Source of the DNA: an uncultured Pseudomonadota bacterium
GTDB lineage: Bacteria; Myxococcota_A; UBA796; SXON01
Reading direction: 5' to 3'
Assembly (NCBI GenBank): GCA_903921785.1
Contig: CAIXRH010000348.1
Location: forward strand, 1-61,873
DNA: 61,873 bases
In this document: positions 7,778 through 15,381 of the stretch, piece after piece
How the letters are laid out: the number at the start of each line of letters is the position of its first letter
Numbering within the stretch: position 1 is the first letter of the stretch
The notes under the pieces: model-generated
Seen by the model: only the letters and a program-made list of their open reading frames with translations
Told to the model about the DNA's origin: nothing
The model's database searches: none
Translations under genes and position numbers: made by a program

Positions 7778-8191
7778 GTGCCCGTCCCCCTTCGCGCGCT
7801 CCTGCCCCGGCTCGCCGCCGCCCGACCCGCCGACGCGGCCGCCGTACGCCTGTGGCTCACCGAGCGGGTCCGCGCCGAGCTGGCTCCTCGGATCGGGCTG
7901 GTTCCCCCGGTCCGTTCCGCGCTCGACGAAGCGCTCCCCGCCCTCGACCGGCTCGACGACGCCCTCGATCACGCCCGCGCCCGCCTCGATCCCGGCCCCT
8001 TCCGCCCGGAGATGACGGTGCACGCCGCCCACGCCCGTCACTCCGGGGTGCAGGCGCTCTTCGCTCGTCGCGGCCTGCCTGGCTGCCCCGACTGTCCCGT
8101 CGGCGCGGATGAAACGCTCGCGGAGGCGGCCGCGGCCGAAGGGTTCGCGGTGGGGGAACTCTTGAATGAGCTCGAGGGGTTGGCCTCGTGA
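7778..8191 (+). CDS. DUF1858-like domain protein
   Basis: Cytoplasmic protein of about 137 residues from GTG 7778. The N-terminal half is helical and Arg/Leu/Ala-rich. The last 60 residues (EMTVHAAHARHSG...LFARRGLPGCPDCP...ETLAEAAAAEGFAVGELLNELE) fit the DUF1858/TIGR03980 helical domain, which normally carries a CxxC. Here the pair is CPDC. The domain is found alone and with redox proteins, but its reaction is not settled. The stop overlaps the start of the next gene (GTGATG), so the two are coupled. The start codon is uncertain. Confidence 0.6.
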   Translation: MPVPLRALLPRLAAARPADAAAVRLWLTERVRAELAPRIGLVPPVRSALDEALPALDRLDDALDHARARLDPGPFRPEMTVHAAHARHSGVQALFARRGLPGCPDCPVGADETLAEAAAAEGFAVGELLNELEGLAS

Positions 8192-8913
8192 TGGTCCACC
8201 GCCTGCTGCTGCTGCTCCTCTCGGTCGCCCTGGCCGCCGGCATCACGTTCCCCACCCCGATCTCGTTGGTGAGCGCCGACGGCACGCACCTCGCCGCCGC
8301 GTGGGGTGCGCCCGCCAAGGCCACCCGCGGCGTGCTCTTCGTGCACCAGGCCGGGCGAACCAAGGAAGACTGGTCCTTCCTGGCGGACAAGCTCTATCAC
8401 GACGGCAACGTCGTCCTCACGGTGGACCTGCGTGGCCACGGCGCCAACCGCACCGCCACCCCCGCCGAGCTCACCGAGGCCGACTACCAGGCCATGCAGA
8501 CCGACGTCACGGCGGCGCTCGCGCACCTGGAAGCCAAGGGCGTCACCCGGGTGTGCATCATCGGGGCGGAGCTGGGGGCGAACCTCGCGATCAACGCCGG
8601 GGTTGCCGACCCGAAGGTGGTGTCGGTGGTGCTCCTTTCGCCGGGGATGGAGATCAAAGGCGTCATCGCGTCGGATGCGGTGCAGCGGTTCGGCGCTCGT
8701 CCGGTGGCCCTCGTGGCCGCGCTCGACGATCGGTACGGCGCCCACAGCGCCCAGACGATGGACGCGACCGCCCTTGGAGAGCACACCCTGAAGCTCCTGG
8801 ATTCCGGCGGCAAGGGCGTGAAGATGCTCAACGCGGACCCCACGCTCGAAGGCTGGATCGTCGGCTGGGTGGGTCAGCATTGGGAAGCGCCGAAGGCCGC
8901 GCCCAAGCCCTGA
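8188..8913 (+). CDS. Secreted alpha/beta hydrolase-fold protein, nucleophile replaced by Glu
   Basis: The 241-residue protein has an N-terminal signal peptide (RLLLLLLSVALAAG). It keeps fold landmarks of the alpha/beta hydrolases: FVHQAG in the oxyanion region, DLRGHGAN, and the elbow IIGAELGAN (residues 124-132). Relatives normally read GxSxG, often GASIGAN. Here the nucleophile position (128) is Glu, so classical esterase chemistry is not expected. An Asp (ALDDRYG) and a His (GEHTLKLL) are present in plausible triad positions. Start is GTG 8188 or ATG 8191, overlapping the upstream stop. Possible roles are binding, or an altered hydrolase. Confidence 0.75.
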   Translation: MMVHRLLLLLLSVALAAGITFPTPISLVSADGTHLAAAWGAPAKATRGVLFVHQAGRTKEDWSFLADKLYHDGNVVLTVDLRGHGANRTATPAELTEADYQAMQTDVTAALAHLEAKGVTRVCIIGAELGANLAINAGVADPKVVSVVLLSPGMEIKGVIASDAVQRFGARPVALVAALDDRYGAHSAQTMDATALGEHTLKLLDSGGKGVKMLNADPTLEGWIVGWVGQHWEAPKAAPKP

Positions 8914-8933
8914 ATTCCGACGGGGGTGCGCGG

Positions 8934-8970
8934 ACCTCCCGGCCCACCTCCACCCTCGCGAGCCACGACC
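8934..8970. repeat. Dispersed intergenic repeat, second subtype, copy F
   Basis: This 37-bp stretch matches 29081-29117 at 36 of 37 positions; both begin ACCTCCCGGCCC and end GCGAGCCACGACC. Both copies lie shortly downstream of a gene end on the plus strand. Part of it also resembles the sequence at 11578-11600. Confidence 0.7.
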
Positions 8971-9131
8971 GGCGTCGGCGCTCGCCGTGGGCGGCGGGAC
9001 CAGGGAGAACGGGCCCTCCGCCCGCGGAGGCCAGGTACGGTCCCGCCGCGGCCCTCCCGTGACGTCGTCAGCCGAGCTAGCTTGGGGCGCGCGCGCCGTC
9101 CGGCCAGGGCGCGCTCTCCCGAGGCTCAGCG

Positions 9132-10340
9132 ATGTCCACCTCCCCGCGGATCGTCACCTTGGAGCTGCGCGCCGCCGTGCGCTGCCGCGCGTGCTCCGTG
9201 CTCACGCCGCTCCCCGGGCTCCGCGCCCACGTGAGCTGCCGCAACTGCGCGGAGCCGATCGACTACGCCGCCAAGGCCGCGGACGCCCGTGTCGGCGGGC
9301 TCCGCTACCCCTTCGGCGGCTGGGGAGACGCCCTGGTCGACGCGGCGTTCCTCCGCAAGATCGGCGAAGACTGCGTCGACGCCCGCGACAGCAACGGCTC
9401 CCCCGTGCAGCTCAAGCGCGTGGCGGCGCCGGCCTGCCCCCAGTGTGACGCGGACCTGCCCTTCCCCGAGCCCGCCGCCGAGTGGGTCACCTGCCCCGCG
9501 TGTGCGGAGGCGGTCCCGGTGCGCTGGCCCGACGCGGAGACCGCCCTCTGGGACGACCGGATCACCTGCGTGGTCGGCGATGCGGCGGGCCGCGGCCGCA
9601 CGATCGATCAAACGAGCTCCGGCGGCGAGACCATCGGCTGCGGTGGCTGCGGCGCCCCCGTGGCCTTCGGCGACCCCAAGGATCGCCGTCGCACCCGCAC
9701 GTGCACCTTCTGTGGCGCCGCCAACTACCTGCCCGACGCCGCCTGGGTCGTGCTCCACCCGCAGCCGCTCTGGCACCGCAGCCACCTCGTGTACGCGCTG
9801 GACCCCACCCAGACCGCCAGGATTCTCGCGGCCACCACGGGGCTGGACTGGTACTCGGTGCTCGACCGCACGGAACGGTCCAAGCTCGCGGCCGCCGCGG
9901 CCCACGTCGCGGACGAAGCGCGGGCCGCGGTCGTGGCCGCGGCCGCCACCGGCGCTGCCCGCCCCGACGACGTCGAGCGCCTCGCGGTCGATGGCGCGCT
10001 CGACGACGCCCAGGCGGCCGTGATCGACGCCCACCTCGACGTCGCCGCGCGGGAACGGCTCGGCACGAACGCCGCCGCGGCGTTGGTCCGGGTGTGGGCG
10101 CGGTCCGAATCGTCGGGGTCGCGACGGCTCGCCGCCGCGCACCCCGCGGTGGACGGGGCGCTCCTCGCCACGCTCGCCGTCGACGGGGACGCTGGCGTGC
10201 GCGCCCGCGTCGCCGCGCGCAAGGACACCCCGAAGGCGCTCCTCGCCCGCCTCCGCAAGGACCCGGACGCGGGGGTGGTGGCGGCCGTGAAGCAGAACCC
10301 GCACTACGAGGCGGGGTTCTTCGAGCGGCTTTTTGGGTGA
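9132..10340 (+). CDS. Zinc-ribbon protein with C-terminal LRV-type repeats
   Basis: Cytoplasmic protein of 402 residues with no signal peptide. The N-terminal 200 residues carry three CxxC pairs-of-pairs that look like zinc ribbons: CRAC/CRNC, CPQC/CPAC and CGGC/CTFC. A middle helical region follows. The C-terminus has units such as VDGDAGVRARVAARKDTPKA and KDPDAGVVAAVKQNP, matching the leucine-rich-repeat-variant (LRV/HEAT-like) pattern. I do not recognise a specific family; a scaffold or nucleic-acid/protein-binding role is inference. It stands alone on its strand behind a 218-bp spacer. Confidence 0.7.
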   Translation: MSTSPRIVTLELRAAVRCRACSVLTPLPGLRAHVSCRNCAEPIDYAAKAADARVGGLRYPFGGWGDALVDAAFLRKIGEDCVDARDSNGSPVQLKRVAAPACPQCDADLPFPEPAAEWVTCPACAEAVPVRWPDAETALWDDRITCVVGDAAGRGRTIDQTSSGGETIGCGGCGAPVAFGDPKDRRRTRTCTFCGAANYLPDAAWVVLHPQPLWHRSHLVYALDPTQTARILAATTGLDWYSVLDRTERSKLAAAAAHVADEARAAVVAAAATGAARPDDVERLAVDGALDDAQAAVIDAHLDVAARERLGTNAAAALVRVWARSESSGSRRLAAAHPAVDGALLATLAVDGDAGVRARVAARKDTPKALLARLRKDPDAGVVAAVKQNPHYEAGFFERLFG

Positions 10341-10418
10341 GCGCCCACCCCGAGCAGGCGCCTCCGGCGCCGCCCACGCGATCGGCCATGCCCGCCGTTC
10401 GGCCCTTCGTCGTCGCCT

Positions 10419-10687
10419 CGCTTCGCCCGCCTCCGCACCTCCCTCGATGCCCGCCCCGGCACGGACGACGCCCGGGACGAAGCAGTGAAGGCCTGCGAGC
10501 TTGAAGCCCTCGCGTTGGCGGAGGTCAGCGTGGCGCTCGAACCGGCCACGACGCACCGCCTCACGCTGGACGTCACCGGCATGGTCCGGGACACCACGAA
10601 CCTCTCTACGCGCCCGACTGCGACACCGCCCTGAGCTTCCGCGGCCTCGCCGTGGACTTCACCGTGGCGAAGGGCGACAGCGACTGA
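10419..10687 (+). pseudogene. Frameshifted remnant of an unidentified gene
   Basis: From 10419 one frame shows coding-type third-position G/C use (RFARLRTSLDARPGTDDARDEA...VTGMVRDTTNL). Near 10605 the signal moves to another frame that ends ALSFRGLAVDFTVAKGDSD at the TGA at 10687. The switch falls in CTCTCT; removing one CT restores a single frame through the join. No clean start is seen, so the 5' part seems to be missing too. It may be a decayed gene or a sequence error in a small intact one. Product unknown. Confidence 0.45.
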
Positions 10688-10782
10688 GGCATGCAGTGAC
10701 CGGTCGGCGTCGCCTCTGACCCCCGACCGGGGTTATCGGCGCCGGCCCCCCGTCGGTCCACCCTCTGCCCCCTCGGTGCCCC

Positions 10783-11538
10783 ATGCCCGTCACCTTCATC
10801 ACTGGCGCCTCCACCGGAATCGGCGCGGCGCTCGCCGTGGAATTCGGCTGCCGCGGCCACAAGGTCGGGATCATCGCCCGGCGGCCGGAGCTGCTCGCCG
10901 AGGTGGCGAAGCAGGTAGAGGCGGCCGGCGGCAAGGCGGCCTACGCAGCGGCGGACGTCACCCGGCGCAGCGACCTCGCCGAGGCGATCGCCTCGCTCGA
11001 AGCCCAGCTCGGCCCTTGTGATCTGCTGGTCGCCAACGCGGGGATCGGCGAGCCGACGCCCGCCCAGAAGGCGCCGATCGAGGCCATCGAGCGCATCCTC
11101 GACCTCAACGTGCGCGGCGTGCTCTACGCGATCGGCGCGGTGTTGCCGGGGATGGTGGCGCGGAAGTCGGGGCACATCGCGGCGGTGAGCTCGGTGGCCG
11201 GGTTCCGGGGCCTGCCCGGCACCGGCGGCTACAGCGCCAGCAAGGCCTACGTCACGACGCTGCTGGAGAGCTTCCGGGTGGACCTCAAGCGCAAGGGCGT
11301 CGCGGTCACCAGCATCAACCCCGGCTTCATTGAGACGCCGCTCACCTCGGTGAACAAGTTCCCGATGCCGTTCCTGATGAAGACGGACCGGGCGGCGCGC
11401 ATCATCGCCGACGGCCTGGAGCGCCGCCGCGCCGAGATCACGTTCCCGCTGCCGATGAAGCTCCTGATGAACTTCGCCCGCCTCCTCCCGAACTGGCTCT
11501 ACGACCTCATCATCCATCGGGCCAGCCCGATGAAGTGA
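10783..11538 (+). CDS. Short-chain dehydrogenase/reductase
   Basis: Classical SDR of 251 residues that should use NAD(P)H to oxidise or reduce a hydroxyl/keto substrate. The cofactor motif TGASTGIG is at 7-14, NAGIG at 85-89, the catalytic Ser in VSSVAG near 136 and YSASK at 150-154. Arg33/Arg34 after strand 2 suggest NADP preference (inference). The C-terminal RLLPNWLYDLIIHR could contact membrane, as in some lipid-modifying SDRs. Substrate unknown. It is converged on by the radical SAM gene. Confidence 0.88.
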   Translation: MPVTFITGASTGIGAALAVEFGCRGHKVGIIARRPELLAEVAKQVEAAGGKAAYAAADVTRRSDLAEAIASLEAQLGPCDLLVANAGIGEPTPAQKAPIEAIERILDLNVRGVLYAIGAVLPGMVARKSGHIAAVSSVAGFRGLPGTGGYSASKAYVTTLLESFRVDLKRKGVAVTSINPGFIETPLTSVNKFPMPFLMKTDRAARIIADGLERRRAEITFPLPMKLLMNFARLLPNWLYDLIIHRASPMK

Positions 11539-11564
11539 ACGATTCGGGTGGTTCCCCCTCCCGT

Positions 11565-11630
11565 CTCGGCAGCCGGCGTCGCGAGCCAGGACAGGCGTCG
11601 GTGGTCGAGGGGTCCGCCGAGCGTCGGTGC
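11565..11630. repeat. Dispersed intergenic repeat, copy 2
   Basis: Contains the degenerate core TGGTCGAGGGGTCCGCC (11602-11618), preceded by GCGTCG as in other copies. The 5' part also resembles the 8934/29081 subtype. It lies just after the SDR gene, in a 288-bp spacer between convergent genes. Confidence 0.45.
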
Positions 11631-11699
11631 GCGGCGGGGGGGACGGGGGGCGCGCGGGATCAGGGCGCCGTGAGCCCCCTCATCCGGCGCTCCGCGCCA

Positions 11700-11720
11700 C
11701 CTTCTCCCGGAGGGAGAAGG
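11700..11720. repeat. REP-like hairpin between convergent genes
   Basis: CCTTCTCCC-GGA-GGGAGAAGG is a 9-bp perfect inverted repeat. With the flanking CTCATCCGGCGCTCCGCGCCA it resembles extragenic palindromes found in many proteobacteria. It lies between the SDR (plus) and radical SAM (minus) genes and could stop transcription in both directions, though no T-run follows. The rest of the spacer shows no gene. Confidence 0.6.
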
Positions 11721-11826
11721 AGAAGATTGTCTCGATCGCGAATGGATCCAGAAGACGACGAATTTCGACCGACGAGACGGAGCCTCCCGGCGGCTCGGCC
11801 TGGGCCCGGAGCGCCGACCGGAATCC

Positions 11827-12759
11827 TCAGGCCCGCCAGCAAACGCACCGGGCGCAGGTCGGCTCGCTCTCCACGTGGAGGGCGCGTCGTTCGGGGCGAG
11901 CCCCGCGCATCGCGGCGCGCAAGCCGCCGGCGGTGTCCGCCGAAGAAGGCAGGAAGAAGCAGTGACGCCAATGACCGGTGGGGTCCACGACGCCGGAGGT
12001 CCAGGGGGCGAGGCAGGGCGGGGCGGTGGCGTCGCCGCGGCTCAGGCGCAAGACCCGATCGCGGGCGAAGGCCGACATCTGGACAAAGGGATCGGCGGCG
12101 GCGCGGGCGAGGAAGTCCGCGAGCGCGGGGAGCTGGTCCGGGCGCGCGGGCGTGCCGCGATCGTCGTTCCGCTCGCCGAACCCCCCGCTGGAGGTGTCGG
12201 CCGCGAGGAGGCTCATCGCGCCGAACCCGGCGGCGCGGGCGCCGTCGCGGATGGCGTCGAGCTGGTCGACGTTCTCCGCCCACACCGTCACCCGCGCGTG
12301 GCTCCGGTGGCCCTCCAGCGCGCGCACCCCGTCCCGCACCGCCGTGAAGCCCCGCACGCCGCGGAGGCGGGCGTAGGTGTCGTCGTCGACCGCGTCCCAG
12401 GAGACGTAGACCTCCCGGGTGTGCGCGCGAACGAGGTCGGCGTGCTTCCGCAGCGCCAGCCCGTTGGTCATCAGCACCACCGGGAGCGCCGCCGCGAAGC
12501 CGGGAAGCAGGCGGTCGAGCTCTGGGTGCGCGAGCGGTTCGCCGCCGGTGAGCAGGAGCTCCCGGAAACCCAGCCCCCTCGCCTCCTCTGCGAGCGCCAA
12601 CCACCGCGACACCGGCAACTCTCCAGGCTCCGCCTCCCGGAACGCGCAGCCGGCGCAGCGGCTGGTGCACCGGTGCGTCACGTCGAGGATGAGCACGTCG
12701 GGGTGCATGAGCCCGGTCGCGCGCAAGGCGCGGGCGCGGATCGCCCGGGCCGGATTCAC
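11827..12759 (-). CDS. Radical SAM protein
   Basis: The 310-residue protein has a [4Fe-4S]/S-adenosylmethionine motif CTSRCAGC, the GGEPL motif (LLTGGEPLAHPELD) and a standard partial TIM barrel. The C-terminus carries extra Cys (a PPCLAP stretch and CARCVC), a reduced SPASM-like region that may hold a second cluster. Such enzymes often modify peptides or cofactors; the substrate is not visible. Start is GTG 12759, with ATG 12708 as an alternative. It lies 22 bp after the ferritin-like gene, as the last gene of a seven-gene directon. Confidence 0.85.
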   Translation of the reverse strand: MNPARAIRARALRATGLMHPDVLILDVTHRCTSRCAGCAFREAEPGELPVSRWLALAEEARGLGFRELLLTGGEPLAHPELDRLLPGFAAALPVVLMTNGLALRKHADLVRAHTREVYVSWDAVDDDTYARLRGVRGFTAVRDGVRALEGHRSHARVTVWAENVDQLDAIRDGARAAGFGAMSLLAADTSSGGFGERNDDRGTPARPDQLPALADFLARAAADPFVQMSAFARDRVLRLSRGDATAPPCLAPWTSGVVDPTGHWRHCFFLPSSADTAGGLRAAMRGARPERRALHVESEPTCARCVCWRA

Positions 12760-12781
12760 GGGACCACGGCCCGCGACGCCC

Positions 12782-13264
12782 TCAAACCGAGGCGTTCGCC
12801 CAGCGCTTCTCGGCCGAAGCCAGGAGGTCCCGGTGGGCGCGGTCTTCTTCGGCCATCTTCTGGAGCAGGTCGCCGAACTCGGGGAAGACCTTGAAGAACT
12901 GGATGCGGCCGTGCAGCTCGGCCGAGCTCTCTTCCACCCACCGCGCGAGCTTGAGCGCCTCGCCGATGCTCACGCCCTCACGCTCCGCCTTCTCCCGCGC
13001 CGTGCGCACGGCGCCCAGGAAGCCCGCGGCATCCGTGGATTCCGAGTCGAACTCCTGCTCGCCTTCCTGCGGCATCCCCGCGAGGGCCGACTGGTGGATG
13101 CGGATGCTCGCCGCGTGGTATCGCTCCGCTTCGGCGTAGTTCATCCAGAAGTAGGAGAGGTCCCGGCGCCCCGAGAACCGCTTGGCGAAAACCTCATAGA
13201 GGCCGGCGCACTCCAGCTCGATGGCGACCGCGAGCTCAAGTACGTCCTTCCAGCTGTTCGACAT
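12782..13264 (-). CDS. Ferritin-like/rubrerythrin-type protein
   Basis: A 160-residue all-helical protein without a signal peptide. Carboxylate/His pairs spaced as in diiron four-helix bundles are visible: an early IELECAGLY, AEAERYH, EESSAELHG and AEEDRAH. A diiron or peroxide/iron role is inferred. No C-terminal rubredoxin Cys4 domain is present. ATG 13264 is chosen over an upstream in-frame start because GGGGAG lies five bases ahead. It sits 30 bp after the GMC oxidoreductase gene and 22 bp before the radical SAM gene. Confidence 0.75.
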   Translation of the reverse strand: MSNSWKDVLELAVAIELECAGLYEVFAKRFSGRRDLSYFWMNYAEAERYHAASIRIHQSALAGMPQEGEQEFDSESTDAAGFLGAVRTAREKAEREGVSIGEALKLARWVEESSAELHGRIQFFKVFPEFGDLLQKMAEEDRAHRDLLASAEKRWANASV

Positions 13265-13294
13265 GCGACTCCCCAAGCGGAGCCAATTGTAACC

Positions 13295-14824
13295 TCAGCC
13301 CGCGACGGCCGACTCGGCGAGGATCCCGTCGGCGACCACGTCAGAGAGGGCGTAGATCGTCAGTTGTGGGTTCACTCCGCTCGCCGTGGGGAACAAGCTT
13401 CCGTCGGCCACGTAGAGGTTTGCGTAGGCCCACATACGTCCTGAGGGGGTGACGACCCCTCCCGCGGGGCTCCCGGCCATCCGCGCGGTGCCCATCTGGT
13501 GGAAGCAGAACAGCGCCAGCTCCCCGCCGGACCAGCCCACCTCGTCGAGCTTCTTGAAGTCACGCGTGGAGCGGAGCACCGTGAGGCGGTTGTGGCCCGT
13601 GAGGGCCGCCTTGGCCCCGGAGGCGAGGTAGGCCTCGGCGCACTTCTCCACCGCCTGTCGCATCCGCCAGGCGTCTTCCGGGGCGAAGGTCCAGGCGATC
13701 TTGGGGCGACCGTCGCCCACCGAGATCCGCCCGGGCGCCTGGTCGCGGAGGAGGATGCCGGCGGCAGTGTACTCGTTGTACCGAAGCAACTGGCGCTGCC
13801 GCTCGAGGCCGAAGCCGGGGAAGATGGTCGCGGTGATCCCCGGCGGCGCCCCGATGCCCTCCAGGAGGGCGCCGATCGGGTGGTCGTTGAGCACATCGGA
13901 GAACTCCCCGATGTAGTAGCCCTGCTTGATCCCCTCGTAGTTGGCGATGCGCTCGCCCGGGTACCAGCCGCACACGGGCGTGCCGGGGTGGGTCCAGAAG
14001 TTGCGGCCGAGCTGGCCGGAGGGGTCGTCCACCCCCGAGCTCAGGAGCAGGTACGGGGTGTGGATGGCGCCGCCGCTCACCACGACCACGTCGGCGTCAA
14101 TGCGGAAGGTGCCACGGGGCTGTCGGGCGGCGTCGAGCAGCGTGCCTTCCACGCCGGTGGCGCGGCCGGCGGCGGTGAGCACCCGGTCCACGCGAGCGTC
14201 GGTGAGCAGCGTGGCGCCGGCCTTGGTGGCGAGCGGCACGAAGGTGATCGCGGCGGACTGTTTGGCGTTGTAGGCACACCCAAGGTCGCAGAAGCCGGAG
14301 CCGTAGCAGTCCTGGGCGTTGCGATGGAAGGTGTCGCCCTTCCAGCCGAGCGCCTCGGCGCCGCGGCGCAGCTTGTCGTTGTTGACGTTGAGGTTCGCCA
14401 CGGCGAGCTTCCGCACGTGGAGGATCTCCTCGATCTTCTCAAAACGCGGCGCCATCTTCTCCGGCTCGAGGTCCGGCAGGTCGAAGCGCCGGGCCCAGTC
14501 GCGCAGGAGCGCGGGCGGGGTGCGGAAACAGTCGAGGTAGTTCACCACCGAGCTGCCGCCGACCACCCGGCCGTGCAGCATGGCCATCGAGCCATCGTCC
14601 GTCGTGCGCAGCCCCGCCTCGTGGTAGAGCTTGCGCATCATCTCGCCTTCGCGCTGGGTGAATTCCGAGGCGGGCACGTAGGCCCCGGCCTCGATCATCA
14701 GCACGTCCCGGCCCGCTTCGGCGAGCCGCTTGGCCACGGTGCTCCCGCCCGGCCCGGTGCCGACCACCACGACCTGCACCTTCCGGGTGAAGGTCGGCTC
14801 CACCGTGTTGCCCGACAGCCTCAT
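13295..14824 (-). CDS. GMC-family oxidoreductase (FAD-dependent)
   Basis: Flavoprotein of 509 residues that should oxidise an alcohol or sugar hydroxyl. The FAD motif GTGPGGSTVAKRL is at 22-34, LHGRVVGGSSVVNY is the GMC signature region, and the C-terminus has FHQMGTARM and a SGVNPQLTIYAL stretch carrying the active-site His/Asn region. The upstream gene encodes a gluconate 2-dehydrogenase subunit 3-like protein, the usual partner for export and assembly. The true ATG is at 14824; the longer in-frame extension overlaps that partner. Electron acceptor and substrate are unknown. Confidence 0.9.
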   Translation of the reverse strand: MRLSGNTVEPTFTRKVQVVVVGTGPGGSTVAKRLAEAGRDVLMIEAGAYVPASEFTQREGEMMRKLYHEAGLRTTDDGSMAMLHGRVVGGSSVVNYLDCFRTPPALLRDWARRFDLPDLEPEKMAPRFEKIEEILHVRKLAVANLNVNNDKLRRGAEALGWKGDTFHRNAQDCYGSGFCDLGCAYNAKQSAAITFVPLATKAGATLLTDARVDRVLTAAGRATGVEGTLLDAARQPRGTFRIDADVVVVSGGAIHTPYLLLSSGVDDPSGQLGRNFWTHPGTPVCGWYPGERIANYEGIKQGYYIGEFSDVLNDHPIGALLEGIGAPPGITATIFPGFGLERQRQLLRYNEYTAAGILLRDQAPGRISVGDGRPKIAWTFAPEDAWRMRQAVEKCAEAYLASGAKAALTGHNRLTVLRSTRDFKKLDEVGWSGGELALFCFHQMGTARMAGSPAGGVVTPSGRMWAYANLYVADGSLFPTASGVNPQLTIYALSDVVADGILAESAVAG

Positions 14825-14837
14825 GGTGCGCCCCCGC

Positions 14838-15353
14838 TCATTCCGGCTCCCCGAAGCGCAGGTCGTGCACCGGGAGCAGGTAGCGCCCGAGCCACGGCCC
14901 GCCGTAGGCGATCGACGGGAAGACCGCCGGGTTGGTGTAGCAGTGCGCCAAAACGAGCTGCCGCAACGCCTGTCCGACCTGCCGCCGGAAGGCGAGGGGG
15001 CTCTGGAGCCAGTCGTCGAGCGCCGCGGCCTGTGCGGCCTCGTCCAGCTCCACGAACGGGCGAAACGTGGGCACGAGCGCACGGGAGAGCAGGTCGAACG
15101 TGCCCGGGAGGCTCGACAAGAGCGACTGCTGGCTCTCGTCCATGAACCCGAGGGTCTCCGCGAGCGGCGTGCGCAGGTCCAGCGCGTCGGCGCCCGGGCC
15201 GTAGAGCACCCGTTTGAGCGCATCGAGCACGGCGAAGTCGTCCTCGCCGAAGGTGGCCTTCGGCGGAGGCAGCGCGGCGCGCAGGGGCAGCGGCACGGCG
15301 AGTACGGCCGTGGCAGCCCCGAGCATCAAGATCCGGCGGCGAGAGACGTCCAC
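14838..15353 (-). CDS. Gluconate 2-dehydrogenase subunit 3-like protein
   Basis: The 171-residue protein has a twin-arginine-like leader (SRRRILMLGAATAVLAVP). A helical body ends in the family-typical GGPWLGRYLLPVHDL. Subunit 3 proteins accompany GMC flavoproteins and in known systems carry the Tat signal for the complex, which implies a periplasmic enzyme. It begins with GTG and ends 13 bp before the GMC gene. Confidence 0.82.
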   Translation of the reverse strand: MDVSRRRILMLGAATAVLAVPLPLRAALPPPKATFGEDDFAVLDALKRVLYGPGADALDLRTPLAETLGFMDESQQSLLSSLPGTFDLLSRALVPTFRPFVELDEAAQAAALDDWLQSPLAFRRQVGQALRQLVLAHCYTNPAVFPSIAYGGPWLGRYLLPVHDLRFGEPE

Positions 15354-15381
15354 CGCCGGGATGTATCCCGAGTTCGGCCGC

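Noticed and set aside
11700-11720. Hairpin as a Rho-independent terminator
   Set aside because: No T-run follows on either strand, so it is listed as a REP-like repeat instead.
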